64,000 nt of DNA from Delphinapterus leucas. Its lineage: Eukaryota > Chordata > Mammalia > Artiodactyla > Monodontidae. Of the stretch, positions 42,502-52,400 are shown in pieces. The first letter of the stretch is position 1. The number at the start of each line of letters is the position of its first letter. The stretch covers positions 1,592,808-1,656,807 of the forward strand of contig NW_022098049.1 of NCBI RefSeq assembly GCF_002288925.2, read 5' to 3'. The notes beneath the pieces are model-generated. The model saw nothing but the letters and a program-made list of their open reading frames with translations. It was not told the origin of the DNA and ran no database searches. Position numbers and translations under genes: made by a program.

Positions 42502-42551
42502 TCCTTTAGGAGGGATTTATTCCTGAGTTGGAATAAATCCCTCCTCCAGGA
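42502..42551. repeat. 22-bp-arm inverted repeat (stem-loop)
   Basis: Arms 42502-42523 and 42530-42551 are reverse complements with only two adjacent mismatches. The inner 16 bp (AGGAGGGATTTATTCC, 42508-42523, and its exact complement, 42530-42545) pair perfectly around a 6-nt loop TGAGTT. The right arm merges into L2-like sequence. Confidence 0.95.
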
Positions 42552-42760
42552 AGCCCTCTATGATCCCCACCTCTTCAGAACTCAAGGGCACTTGTTGCCG
42601 TTCCACCTATATATAGGCCCTGCATTGCTTTGTGACCTCATTCATAGTCACCCTCTCTTTATCTGCTGTTGGCCTCAGAGGCAAGGAAACCGAGACCGTG
42701 GCCAGAGCCAAGTCGTCAGGGACACTCCTGAGCACTTTGTAGGCATCACAGACTCAACAG
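42535..42760 (+). repeat. L2 LINE 3'-region relic
   Basis: 'aaatccctcctccaggaagccctctatgatccccacc' and following sequence match plus L2 ('cctcctccaggaagccttccctga...'). It is diverged. Confidence 0.6.
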
Positions 42761-43059
42761 CATTTAGTCAGTTCTAACATTTCATCCAGATTCACACCCA
42801 GGACTAGTTTATTGTAAGAAGAGGAGTGGTACCCAGGCGGCATCCTTCTTTCTTTTTATTTGAGGGGAAAAGCACACTTTTTATTTAAGTGATGGGAAAA
42901 GTACCCTAAGGGGAAAAAAAGATTTTGTCTGTAGTCATCTGAAACATTCATGGTCATCCCCTCATCTTTGTAAGGTGAATACAGTCGCAGTGGATACCTG
43001 TGTCTGTGTCCAAAACAATACAGCTTCAATCAGATCTGGTCATGTGCCCTGGCTGCCAT
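42761..43059. other. Unique sequence, no gene seen
   Basis: No recognisable repeat or coding signal. Confidence 0.35.
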
Positions 43060-43205
43060 CGCCAGCTGATAGACACTGGACCCGTTCCCTCATTTCTCTC
43101 TGCCCGTTTCCTTATCTGTCAAGCCGAGATCCGACTGGGGCTAGCTCGTGGGGTGGCTGTGAGTTTAAAATGAGAGCATATCAAGACGACACTTGGCACG
43201 CAGCT
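43060..43205 (+). repeat. MIR SINE relic
   Basis: 'ccgttccctcatttctctctgcccgtttccttatctgtcaagccgag' then 'tggctgtgagtttaaaatgagagcatatcaagacgacacttggcacgc' is plus MIR. Confidence 0.7.
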
Positions 43206-43724
43206 CTCCTCCCAGCCCCCCTCGGTCTCTAGCACAGGCGCAAAACCTTGCTTCAAAATGTGTCTTGCAAGAAGACTTGGCATCCAGGACGCACCCTGGG
43301 AAGAATTTGTTTTTGTTTTAATGCCGAGGACGTTTGCATGAAAACAGGATCTTCGTTGCTTAGGAATTGATCAACTCCTGCTGCTGCTTTTCCTCTGCTG
43401 AAGTGCCAGTCCCATATTTGTCACAGGCGAACGAGGAACGGTAGGGATGCCTGGGACCTCCGCAGATACAGGATCGTGGCCCCTCGGGGCTGGTTTCGGA
43501 GGCCACGGAGTCAAAAGAGAATCAGGAATCCATCCCAGGCTGAAAAGAGCTGTCAAGTAAAGGGTGCCTCAGCCGAAGGACTGCCACGTGAGTGAAGATT
43601 TTCTGCAGGTCTACTTTGGATGCTCAAGGATGCTCAAGGAAGAAGAGGAGAGACAAGGAGTTTAAGGCATGGCCTCCACCCGCAAGGATAAAAATGTAAC
43701 AAAGAAGGCGGCAGGCAAGAGTGA
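43206..43724. other. Unique sequence, no gene seen
   Basis: It contains an 11-bp tandem duplication (GATGCTCAAGG) at about 43619-43640. No repeat family or coding signal. Confidence 0.4.
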
Positions 43725-43925
43725 TAGGAACCAGTACGTACAGCGGAGAGACTGGGGGTCAGGAGCCGGATAGACTCGGGGGTAGACACACGGCTTAACC
43801 TCTCTGCTCCCCAGTTTCCTCACGGACAAAGTAACACCCCTATGAGGATTAAATGAGATGCTACGTGTTAAATGCCTGGCATTGAGTAAGCACTCAATAA
43901 AGCCAAACTGTTATCATTAATATTA
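43725..43925 (+). repeat. MIR SINE relic, near full length
   Basis: 'ggcttaacctctctgctccccagtttcctcacgg', 'tatgaggattaaatgagatgctacgtgttaaatgcctggcattgagtaagcactcaataaa' give a well-preserved plus MIR. Confidence 0.9.
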
Positions 43926-44837
43926 GTAATAACCATTCATCATAAAACCAGATACTCTCCATCCTAAGGAAGAGATAGCCAGATGACCACAGAAGGCTAT
44001 TTAGAGGAAGGACCTGAACTTGATTTGTCACAGCTGTGTCCACTGCAGACAGTTCTGGAGGAGGTTTGGAGATGCCTTCCAAGACATCAAAGTAAAACTG
44101 CTTACAGGAACTTGGAGGAGGGTTTCCAGGACTTCTGGTCCGTAGGCACCCCACCCCGACCCGTTTGTGGCCCCAGCCTGGTCCCACGGACATCAGCACA
44201 GAAAGGACAGAGAAGAGCCCAGAGTGACAACTCAACCGGTCAGGCCCTTCCTGTTTGCCTCCATGCTTGGCTTCCAGAAGGTAGTTGGGTGTTTGTGTCC
44301 AAATGCCCAGGAGAAGCCAGACGTCTTTCTCTTTCTGTGTCCTTAATATATGCTAATCAAAGCCGACAGCCTGCAGAAAAGATCTGCTTGGCAAAGCCCC
44401 GCTCCCTTGCCTTGGCCTGCGCACCCTCCCCAGCCTTCCCCTCCCATCTGCCTATCCAGGGGCGTCCATAAATCCAGCTTTCGGAGCCCTTGGGGGCTGG
44501 CAAGGCCGCCACGGACCTCAGTCACATCGCAGTGGAAACAATTGAAAACCACTTGGCAAAACTATGGGGTGATCTAATGTTTTATAGCAAGAATACGTTT
44601 CTTCCTCCCCATTCTTATTCAAGCCTTGGGGGGAAAGCCGGCTGCCCTCCAAGCTTGGTCAGGCTGGTACCCCAGGGTTCCTGGCTCTTTACCCCCCACA
44701 CCCCACCGTCTCAGATCACCCCGCAGTGGGGTGTCACAGGCCCTGGAGAAGCAGATCCGGCCTTACCTTCCTGAGTCGCCTGGCTGCCTTGGTCCCCTCA
44801 GAGGTGAGGCTGTGGCCACAGGGGCCTGTGGGGAGGC

Positions 44838-44847
44838 CCATATATGG
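44838..44847. promoter_or_regulatory. Perfect CArG box (SRF-type)
   Basis: CCATATATGG is an exact match to CC(A/T)6GG, in GC-rich unique surroundings. Confidence 0.5.
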
Positions 44848-44920
44848 AGCCTGGAGAATGTGGGTTCTGGCAGGTGGCCTGGAAAAAAATGGCCGTGTTC
44901 TGAGGGTGAACTCCGCTGGA

Positions 44921-44930
44921 TTATAAATAG
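44921..44930. promoter_or_regulatory. Perfect MEF2 site, also TATA-like
   Basis: TTATAAATAG reads CTATTTATAA on the other strand, an exact match to YTA(A/T)4TAR. On the plus strand it also looks like a TATA box (TATAAATAG). It lies 74 nt after the CArG box. Confidence 0.5.
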
Positions 44931-45352
44931 CACTGTCTCCCTCCCCTTCCAACTCGCGATGTCTGTCACTGCAGGGCTGACAGTTTAAATTCAGGAGGAC
45001 CGAGCAGGACAGGGGGGCGGGGAGTGGGGAGGACGGGGAGATGCCAGATCGCGCAGGAGGTTCAGCTGCTGTCTTGGGATTGATAAAGAGAACCATCACC
45101 AGCCAGACGATGGGGCTGAGAGTGGGACACATTTGGGAGTAGCAGAATGACTACTGATTTAATGCATTTTCATAAGCCAAGTAAGCATTAGGGGAAAACA
45201 AAGAGAAGTTCTACGTCCAGGAGATGGTTTTAGAGACGCTTTAGAGTCTCTAAAAAATAATAATGAAAATCAGCTGCCTCAAAATATAAAAGGTTTCTCT
45301 CTGGTTCTGAAAGGTCAGCTGTCCGGGCCTCCAAATCAAAACCTACGGCCAG

Positions 45353-45556
45353 GGCTTCCCTGGTGGCGCAGTGGCTGAGAGTCCGCCTGCCGATGCAGGG
45401 GACAGGGGTTCGTGCCCCGGTCTGGGAAGATCCCACATGCCGCGGAGCAGCTGGGCCCGTGAGCCATGGCCGCTGAGCCTGCGCGTCCGGAGCCTGTCCT
45501 CCGCAATGGGAGAGGCCACAACAGTGAGAGGCCCGCGTACCGCAAAATAAATAAAT
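45353..45556 (+). mobile_element. CHR-type SINE, young copy
   Basis: Near-consensus plus-strand copy. The tail is 'aaaataaataaata'. Perfect 14-bp duplication AAACCTACGGCCAG lies at 45339-45352 and 45557-45570. Confidence 0.95.
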
Positions 45557-45570
45557 AAACCTACGGCCAG

Positions 45571-46574
45571 GTACCCACAAAGGGCCATCCCTTGAGCCTT
45601 CCCCCAGGGGATTTCTCAGTGGGTTTTTTTGTCCCTCGGACACCGAGGAAGCAAGGGCACTCCTTCTCTACAAACCTCAGCACGTTTTGCTCAACACAGG
45701 GAGGGTGATGAATTTAGAAGGCATTAGGAAATAAAGAAGTAAAGGAGTGTGCGGCCCGGGCTGTAGAAAGCCACCCAGTCGCTCACACCTGGGGAATAGT
45801 GACGGCGGGGAGGTGTCTCAGCAAATTCTGAGTTCTGGAGGAAAGGCGGGCTGCTTCTGCAGGGTCCTTGTCTGTGTCTTTGGCTCTGCAAGGTGCTCCT
45901 GGGGACCAGCGGCCAGGTCTCCTGATTGGCTGCCCCTCCATCCATGGTAGAAACTCGGTGGTAGGAACGGCAGGAGCTCTGCTGGGCGTCGTGGTGGGAC
46001 ACACGTGCCCGGGAGGGCGTTGGGGGCTGGCAACCCCTCCATGGGTGTTGGTGATTCCTCTGTAAACAGGCAGAGCTGGCCACAGTCACTTGTGTCCTTC
46101 ATCTCAGCACTTGTGGCTTTTGCGTCCATAGCAGTGATTTGGAAATGGGTTAAGTGATGGGTTTCTCCTCTCCTGCCTTTATAATTCTCACTTCTCGTGC
46201 TCTATGGAGTGATGTTGGAAATTAAGCATGTAAAACACAAAACCAAGAAACTAAAGAGGAGCAGGCAAACTTCTGTATCTTTTGGACGCGCCTCAAAAGA
46301 AGGTCTCCAAACCCCACAGAAGGCAGGCACCGAGCAGAGGTGAGGTGTGCGTGGGTGGACATCGGAACTTGACTCCGGGTTGGATTTGGAAGGAGCATCT
46401 AAGGGAGCGGCGGTTTTTAGCTGCGCTTTAGGAGCGCTGTTGGGGGAGGTGCCTCAGAGGCCGAAACAAAAAGGGCCTCCCAGACCCTCGCGCCTATTTC
46501 AAGCAAAGTGGCTCCACGTTTACCTGTTTTAGGTATCAGATTGCATTTTCTTTTAAAGGATTTCATGCCTTAAA
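45571..46574. other. Unique sequence, about 1 kb
   Basis: No repeat recognised. Frames up to 121 codons without motifs. Confidence 0.35.
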
Positions 46575-46870
46575 AAGTTTGCAAACCAGCATGGCAACTG
46601 GCTCTGTCATTTTAATGCTGGGTAAATGGAAGAGAGGGAAGGGGATTTTCCCAAGGTCATGGCCCAAGGCCAAGACCTCTGACTGGGTACATGCTGTGCT
46701 CAGGGCTCTTCTTTTGGGAAGGGAAATCCCAGGGTGCTGGGACTGGGAGGGACCACAGAGAGCATCTTATCAACCCCCTTCCTTCAGTAACTGAGGCCCC
46801 GGGAGATGATGGGATTTGTTCAAGGCGCAGTCAGTGCCAGACCTGGGGCCTGAAGCCGTCTCAGATGCTC
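46575..46870 (-). repeat. MIR-type relic(s), diverged
   Basis: Two reverse MIR-like cores: near 46640 ('ggggattttcccaaggtcatggcccaagg') and near 46790 ('cttcagtaactgaggccccgggagatgatgggatttgttcaagg'). Confidence 0.5.
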
Positions 46871-48124
46871 ATAATAGAGGCAGGATGTGCCGTAAGAACC
46901 CAAAATGGTGGGTCTGATCCAATCTATACAGCTTCCCAGAGGAAGTGACACTGAGCTGAGATGAAAAGATGATGAGTAGAAAGGTAATGAGGGCCAAGGA
47001 GAGCTTCTAAGCAGAGGAACCACACGTGTGCTTGGTCCTATGCCCCTCCTACTGCTCCCGGGAAGCAGGGGCTCGAAACAGATGTCAGTTCTCGTGCGAA
47101 GGCTGCTCCCATATGTCTCTGCGTTGACCTCTTTGCCGAGGGAATGTGGAAAATGAGTGGCGTCACCACCTGCCAGGTCAGGCCGCGTCTGTGGCCTCTC
47201 AGAGCAGCCCCCTGGCAGCCCTGGAGTCCAGCTTATCAGGAACAGAGCCCGGGCGGGATGGCCGTTGCTGGGAGGCTTCCTGCCGCAGGATTTGAATACA
47301 TAATGTGCCTCAGCTGATCTGAGCTGTGAGAAAGTCCAGACGGCCTGTTCCAGACAGGAGAGGACATCGCAGGGACGGCGGCGTTCGTTCTCAGAGCAAC
47401 TCCCTGGGACTTCTTGCAGAGGATATTAGTCTCTCTCTCTGGGCGTGGACTTCCCATGAGGATAGGATGTGCCCTGGTTGGGCCCCCGGTTCTTGTTTCT
47501 GGTCCTGGGGTGTAGAATGTATTCCTTTATCAAGACTGAAGGAGGACTTGGGTAAAAATCCCTGGAAGTGGGAACATTGATCATCGTCACCCAGATACAC
47601 TTTAAAAACAAATACAAGTTATCTATTATATATACTCCAATAAAAAAACCCAAAAAATACGTGTTCTTTATGACGCAACATCCCAGGAAAAGGATTCCTG
47701 TTCTTCTCTTCCATTTTCTGGGACATGCGAAAAATGGCACCTGTGCATGCCTGCAGAGCCCATCTCATCTAATCTTGGGCTCTCAGCTACTCTCCAGCAG
47801 CACCAAGGGGGAATCTGGGGCCGCCCAGGAGAGAGTGCGGGGATTTCTAAATCCACAAGTCCATCGGAGGAGACCTCCCAGTCACTCCCGTCTTCTGATA
47901 TGCCTTCGGAGGGGGGACTTCTACGTGAGATGTCTTCCTTGGCTTTCATGAGATTCACAGCCTCCATCCTGACGTGCCCACTGCGGTCCTGCGAGCACGT
48001 GCAGACGCCAGCTTGACGCTTCAGGCTTTTCTCAAGGCCCGTCTGAGGAGCAGTCGTCCTGCAAGACGCTCTATGACAAAGAGTTCCGTTGTCGTGTTAG
48101 TTTGGGAAATGCTGCACACTGATT
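46871..48124. other. Unique sequence, about 1.25 kb
   Basis: An A-rich 'ctccaataaaaaaacccaaaaaat' at 47635-47660 may be a remnant L1 tail. Frames up to 127 codons (47568-47951) lack motifs. Confidence 0.35.
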
Positions 48125-48375
48125 CCTCCTGTGTGTTAGGACTCCACTCAGGTAGCATCACCTCCGAGAGGTCTTCCCAGACCTCCACCCCCTTACCTGC
48201 TCTGTTCCTGCTTTCACATCCTCATTTTACACTTGTCTGTTTACCTCTGTGTTGTCCGTCTCCCCTGCACTAATGCTGCTCCCCCCGTTCTTGCTTGGCT
48301 GTCTTGTTCCGGACTGTATCCCTCGTGCCCAGAACACTGCCTGGTTCAATAAGAGAATGTGTCAAATGAACACAT
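48125..48375 (+). repeat. L2 LINE 3'-region relic
   Basis: 'tcacctccgagaggtcttcccagacctccacccccttacc', 'acacttgtctgtttacctctgtgttgtccgtctcccc', 'ccctcgtgcccagaacactgcctgg' form a clear plus L2 order. Confidence 0.85.
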
Positions 48376-48471
48376 GGACCAATCAATATGTTCAAATGCT
48401 CAGGACTCCTTCATACATAATTCTGTTTAGCTCTATTTAGCTCAGCATTTTTTCATCCTTCTTTCCCCTTT

Positions 48472-48685
48472 ATTTATTTATTTATTTATTTTTGCGGTAC
48501 GCGGGCCTCTCACTGTTGTGGCCTCTCCCCTTGCAGAGCACAGGCTCCGGACGCGCCGGCTCAGCGGCCATGGCTCACGGGCCCAGCCACTCCACGGCAT
48601 GTGGGATCTTCCCGGATTGGGGCACGAACCCGTGTCCCCTGCATCGGCAGGTGGACTCTCAACCACTGCGCCACCAGGGAAGCCC
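48472..48685 (-). mobile_element. CHR-type SINE, minus strand
   Basis: Near-consensus minus-strand copy with a (TTTA)n tail at 48473-48494 and an imperfect short duplication TCCCCTTT on both sides. It is inserted between two L2 relics. Confidence 0.93.
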
Positions 48686-48714
48686 TCCCCTTTTCTTTAA
48701 ATGCCCAGCTCATC

Positions 48715-48995
48715 TCACGTCACGTAGGACCAAGTCACATTAGACCCTGGGAGGCCAGCCCTGACCACCCTGCCGAGAGTGGCAGGCCTCCCCGTCCCAC
48801 TCTGTCTCGTCACCAGGTTTCATTTCCTCCGTGGTCTGCTGACCAGTGGAAATGGGCTTCTTCACTAGCTCGCTCACTCCTCTGCTCTGAATTCTACGAG
48901 GGCAGGGACCTTGTCTGTCCTGGTTCACCACTGACTCCCCCGTGCCTAGAACAGTGCCTGGGAAGTGCTTGGTAATGATTTGCTGCGTGAATAAC
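48715..48995 (+). repeat. L2 LINE 3'-region relic
   Basis: 'tctgaattctacgagggcagggaccttgtctgtcctggttcaccactgactcccccgtgcctagaacagtgcctgg' is strong plus L2 3' sequence. With the relic at 48125 it may be one L2 duplicated, or two insertions. Confidence 0.85.
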
Positions 48996-49283
48996 CCTCT
49001 TTTCTGACTAACCCTCATCCACAGCCCATAGAACTTAAATTCCACCAAACACACTCTGGGACATGCTGTTTTCTGTCAACTCTCACCACCAGTTGCCAGC
49101 CTTCTGGTACAGCGGATGCTGCCTCCATCCATCAAGACACCAAGTGTCAGAAAGGGAAGGGATGACAGAGGCCATCTACCCAGTGCCCCTGTTTTTTGGA
49201 GGGAGAAATAGAGGCTCTCAGAGGGCAGTTGGTACCAATTCAGGACTGGTCCACCAAGACTCCTGTCTCTTACTTGGGTTATA

Positions 49284-49760
49284 CTCCTGCCTTAGTTTCC
49301 TGGGGCTACTGTGACAAACTACCACAAACTTGGTGGCTTAAAGCAACGCACGTGTTATCTGACAGTTCTGGAGGTGAGAAGTCTGAAATGGGTCTCACTG
49401 GGCTAAAAGCACAGCGTTGGCAGGACTCTGTCTTCTGGAGGCTCTAAGGGAGAATTCATTTCCTTGTCTTTTCCAGATTCTAGAGCTGCCTGTATTCCTT
49501 GCCTCACAGCCCCTTCCTCCATCTTCCAAGCCAGCAGTGCCGACTGAGTCCTTCTCGAGCTGCTTCGCTCTGACTTTGACCCTCCTGCCTCCCTTTTTCA
49601 CTCCTCAGGACCTTTGTGATTACACTGGGCCCATCCGGATAGGCCAGAATAATCTCCCCTTGGCAACAACCTTAATCACATCTGCAAAGACCCTTTGGCA
49701 TGTAAGGTGACATATTCACAGGTACTGGGGGTTAGGGCGTGGCATATTTGGAGGGGGCGT
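49284..49760 (-). mobile_element. MaLR-type LTR (MLT1-like), near full length
   Basis: From 'ccttagtttcctggggctactgtgacaaactaccacaaacttggtggcttaaagcaac' through 'gttctggaggtgagaagtctgaaatgggtctcactgggc' to 'aaccttaatcacatctgcaaagaccctttggcatgtaaggtgacatattcacagg', in reverse orientation. No internal viral genes. Confidence 0.8.
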
Positions 49761-49784
49761 TGTTCCGTGCGCCACACCTCCCAA

Positions 49785-50010
49785 CGCGTCATCTGCTTGT
49801 TGGTCCACCCTCAGGCGAATGTACGTTCTCCCCACACATGCCCCAGCACTTCCTGCGTCTCTCAGTTGCAGTACTTGTCACGTCACTTTATAGCTCATTC
49901 AGTGGCTGGCTGGCTGGCTAGGCCATGACTGCCTCATGGGCAGGGCCTGGCCATCTCTGTGCCAGCTGTTGGACATTCCTGGCACTTAGAAAGCACTTGG
50001 GGAGTGCAGG
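49785..50010 (+). repeat. L2 LINE 3'-region relic
   Basis: 'tcacgtcactttatagctcattcagtggc', 'gcctcatgggcagggcctggccatctctg', 'acattcctggcacttagaaagcacttgg' resemble plus L2. Confidence 0.55.
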
Positions 50011-51147
50011 TTGCCTTGGCTGAGACCGAAGTGTTCCATATTCGTTTTACTGCACTCTCCCCATCCCCATTGCCATTCAGCGACTGAAGGGACCTCCCGC
50101 AGGTTCTGGTGTTCAAGTTCTGCCCTGGGATCAGTCCTCACCGAGATCGAGAGAGACTCGGGCCACATCCACATTTTTTATACTCCTGGCATGCTAAAAT
50201 ATGAAAAAAAATATTAAAACTGATTATAGAAATTGAAGATCTGTAAAATAATTAAACCAGCAGGTTAACTCTTTTGACATCCAAAATACAATGCTATAGA
50301 ATCGTCTTGTAAGCTTCCTGCAGGTTTATATTTAAAATACATTAATTCAGGGTATTCTACGTGTGTTGTAGGCCCAAATTCAGACAGCCACATATGTGTC
50401 TTGCAGGGACTGTCAAAAGTTTAAGTGTATGCCCGTTCATGAAGGAGAGGCCTGGCCCAAGAAGCCTTCCTACTCACGTCCCCAGGCCTCTGGCCCTTGC
50501 AAGAGCCCATGCTTGGAATAACGGCTGAAGGAAAAGCCTTTGGGATGCAATTTAATACTCAGGATCAGACCCTGGGCAAGTCACATCCCTCATCCAAACT
50601 ACTTGTACTCAGCTGGCCTGGAGCCCATGACCTCTAAATTCCCTTTTCACCAACATCTTATTACCTGGAGGGATCTAGGACAGATTCTGGTGACTGGTTT
50701 CAGGTTCTAATGCAGCCATGATGACAGTTTTGCTTCTGGCCTGAGCCAGTAAGTGACTGGATCACTGACTTTCCTTTCCTGGACCTCCTAGCAGGTTCCT
50801 TCTGTTCTCCCCAGCGTTCCTGGCCTTACAGAATCCTACAGCACTGGAACATTGGCACCTCAGAGAGATCTGGTCCTGTCTCCCCATCTGAGGTCAGAGG
50901 GTAAACCACCTTCCCCATGCATCTAAGTTGGGATTGAACCCCGGGTCTCCCAGTTGCTTGCCCCCTGATGTTTCTGCTACACCATATCAGGCTGGAAGGG
51001 GTAGGGTAGTTTCTTACTCTGCAGGGAGTACAGATTGAAAAGCACAGAAAACCCTGATTTTGAAGTAGCTTTGATGGCTTTTAGAAAGAAAACAAGACCA
51101 AAAATAATCATAAATAGTTGAAAATAATTTGTATGTTTGTGTGTTAT
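50011..51147. other. Unique sequence, about 1.1 kb
   Basis: AT-rich around 50200-50350. No repeat or coding signal recognised. A partial MIR-like phrase occurs near 50570. Confidence 0.35.
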
Positions 51148-51163
51148 ATGCTTTTCTATTTCT

Positions 51164-51957
51164 TTTTTTTTTTAACATCTTTACTGGAGTATAATTGCTT
51201 TACAATGGTGTGTTAGTTTCTGCTTTATAGCAAAGTGAATCAGCTATACGTATACATATATCCCCATATCCCCTCCTTCTTGCGTCTCCCTCCCACCCTC
51301 CCTATCCCACCCCTCTAGGTGGTCACAAAGCACCGAGCTGATCTCCCTGTGCTATGTGGCAGCTTCCCACTAGCTATCTATTTTACATTTGGTAGTGTAT
51401 CTATGTCCATGCCACTCTCTCACTTCGTCCCAGCTTACCCTTCCCCCTCCCCGTGTCCTCAAGTCCATTCTCTATGTCTGTGTCTTTATTCCTTTCCTGC
51501 CGCTAGGTTCCTCAGAACCATTTTTCTTTTTTTTTTTTTTAGATTCCATATATATATGTGTTAGCATACGGTATTTGTTTTTCTCTTTCTGACTTACTTC
51601 ATTCTGTATGCCAGACTCTAGGTCCATCCACCTCACTACAAATAACTCAATTTCATTTCTTTTTATGGCTGAGTAATATTCCATTGTATACATGTGTCAC
51701 ATCTTCTTTATCCATTCATCTGTCGATGGACACTTAGGTTGCTTCTATGTCCTGGCTATTGTAAATAGAGCTGCAATGAACATTGTGGTCCATGACTCTT
51801 TTTGAATTATGGTTTTCTCAGGGTATATGCCCAGTAGTGGGACTGCTGGGTCGTATGGTAGTTCTGTTTTTAGTTTTTAGAGGAACCTCCATACTGTTCT
51901 CCATAGTGGCTGGAGAGGGTGTGGAGAAAAGGGAATCCTCTTGCACTGTTGGTGGGA
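51164..51957 (-). mobile_element. 5'-truncated L1 with decayed ORF2 C-terminus, minus strand
   Basis: About 795 bp of a lineage-specific L1 in reverse. The T-run (A tail) starts at about 51164. The 3' UTR ('tttactggagtataattgctttacaatggtgtgttag') runs to about 51470, then the ORF2 C-terminal coding region to 51957. On the minus strand the ORF2 tail is readable as MYTMEYYSAIKRNEIELF and on to EVSQKEKNKYRML before the 3' UTR. Perfect 16-bp duplications ATGCTTTTCTATTTCT lie at 51148-51163 and 51958-51973. The element is dead because almost all of ORF2, and all of ORF1, is missing. Confidence 0.95.
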
Positions 51958-51973
51958 ATGCTTTTCTATTTCT

Positions 51974-52269
51974 ATGTCCTATTTTACAATAAAAACACAT
52001 TTTAAAAGTCACAAAAACTAAACTAAATAAATGGGGTTCCAGGTCCTCAAGTCAGCTGGGAACTCTTTACTCCTTTCCTGAGCTCTTTCAGGCCTGTTCT
52101 CTTTCTATCCGCTTCATAAAGCCTCCTCCAGCCCCCTACCCACCGTGGCCCCTGCACACCTGCATCTATGGCTTGGGCTGGTCCATCCGTTCATTCATTT
52201 GTTCCTCTGTCCATCGAGTAGTTATTTCATGCACCATGTACCCCTAGGTTGCCCTTGATGACACATAGT
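51974..52269. other. Unique sequence
   Basis: No repeat or coding signal recognised, apart from possible diverged L2 around 52140-52250. Confidence 0.35.
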
Positions 52270-52400
52270 ATGACATAGTAAAAATAGCACAGACCCAGGT
52301 GTCCAGCAGAGACCTGTACTTCTCTCTGTCTTAACCTCTCTGGGCCTCAGACTGCTCATTTGCAAGTAAGGGGCCTGTCCTGAGTCAGGCTTGCACACCC
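52270..52400 (+). repeat. MIR SINE relic
   Basis: 'gtacttctctctgtcttaacctctctgggcctcagactgctcatttgcaagtaagg' is plus MIR core. Confidence 0.7.

Larger units (their letters stand above)
43926..45338. other. Repeat-free block, about 1.4 kb, candidate regulatory DNA
   Basis: There is no interspersed repeat. It holds octamer-like ATGCTAAT (44350-44357) overlapping a TCF/LEF-type ATCAAAG (44356-44362), a perfect CArG box (44838-44847), a perfect MEF2 site (44921-44930) and a CAGCTG E-box (45064-45069). ORFs up to 162 codons (43983-44471) lack motifs. Confidence 0.5.
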
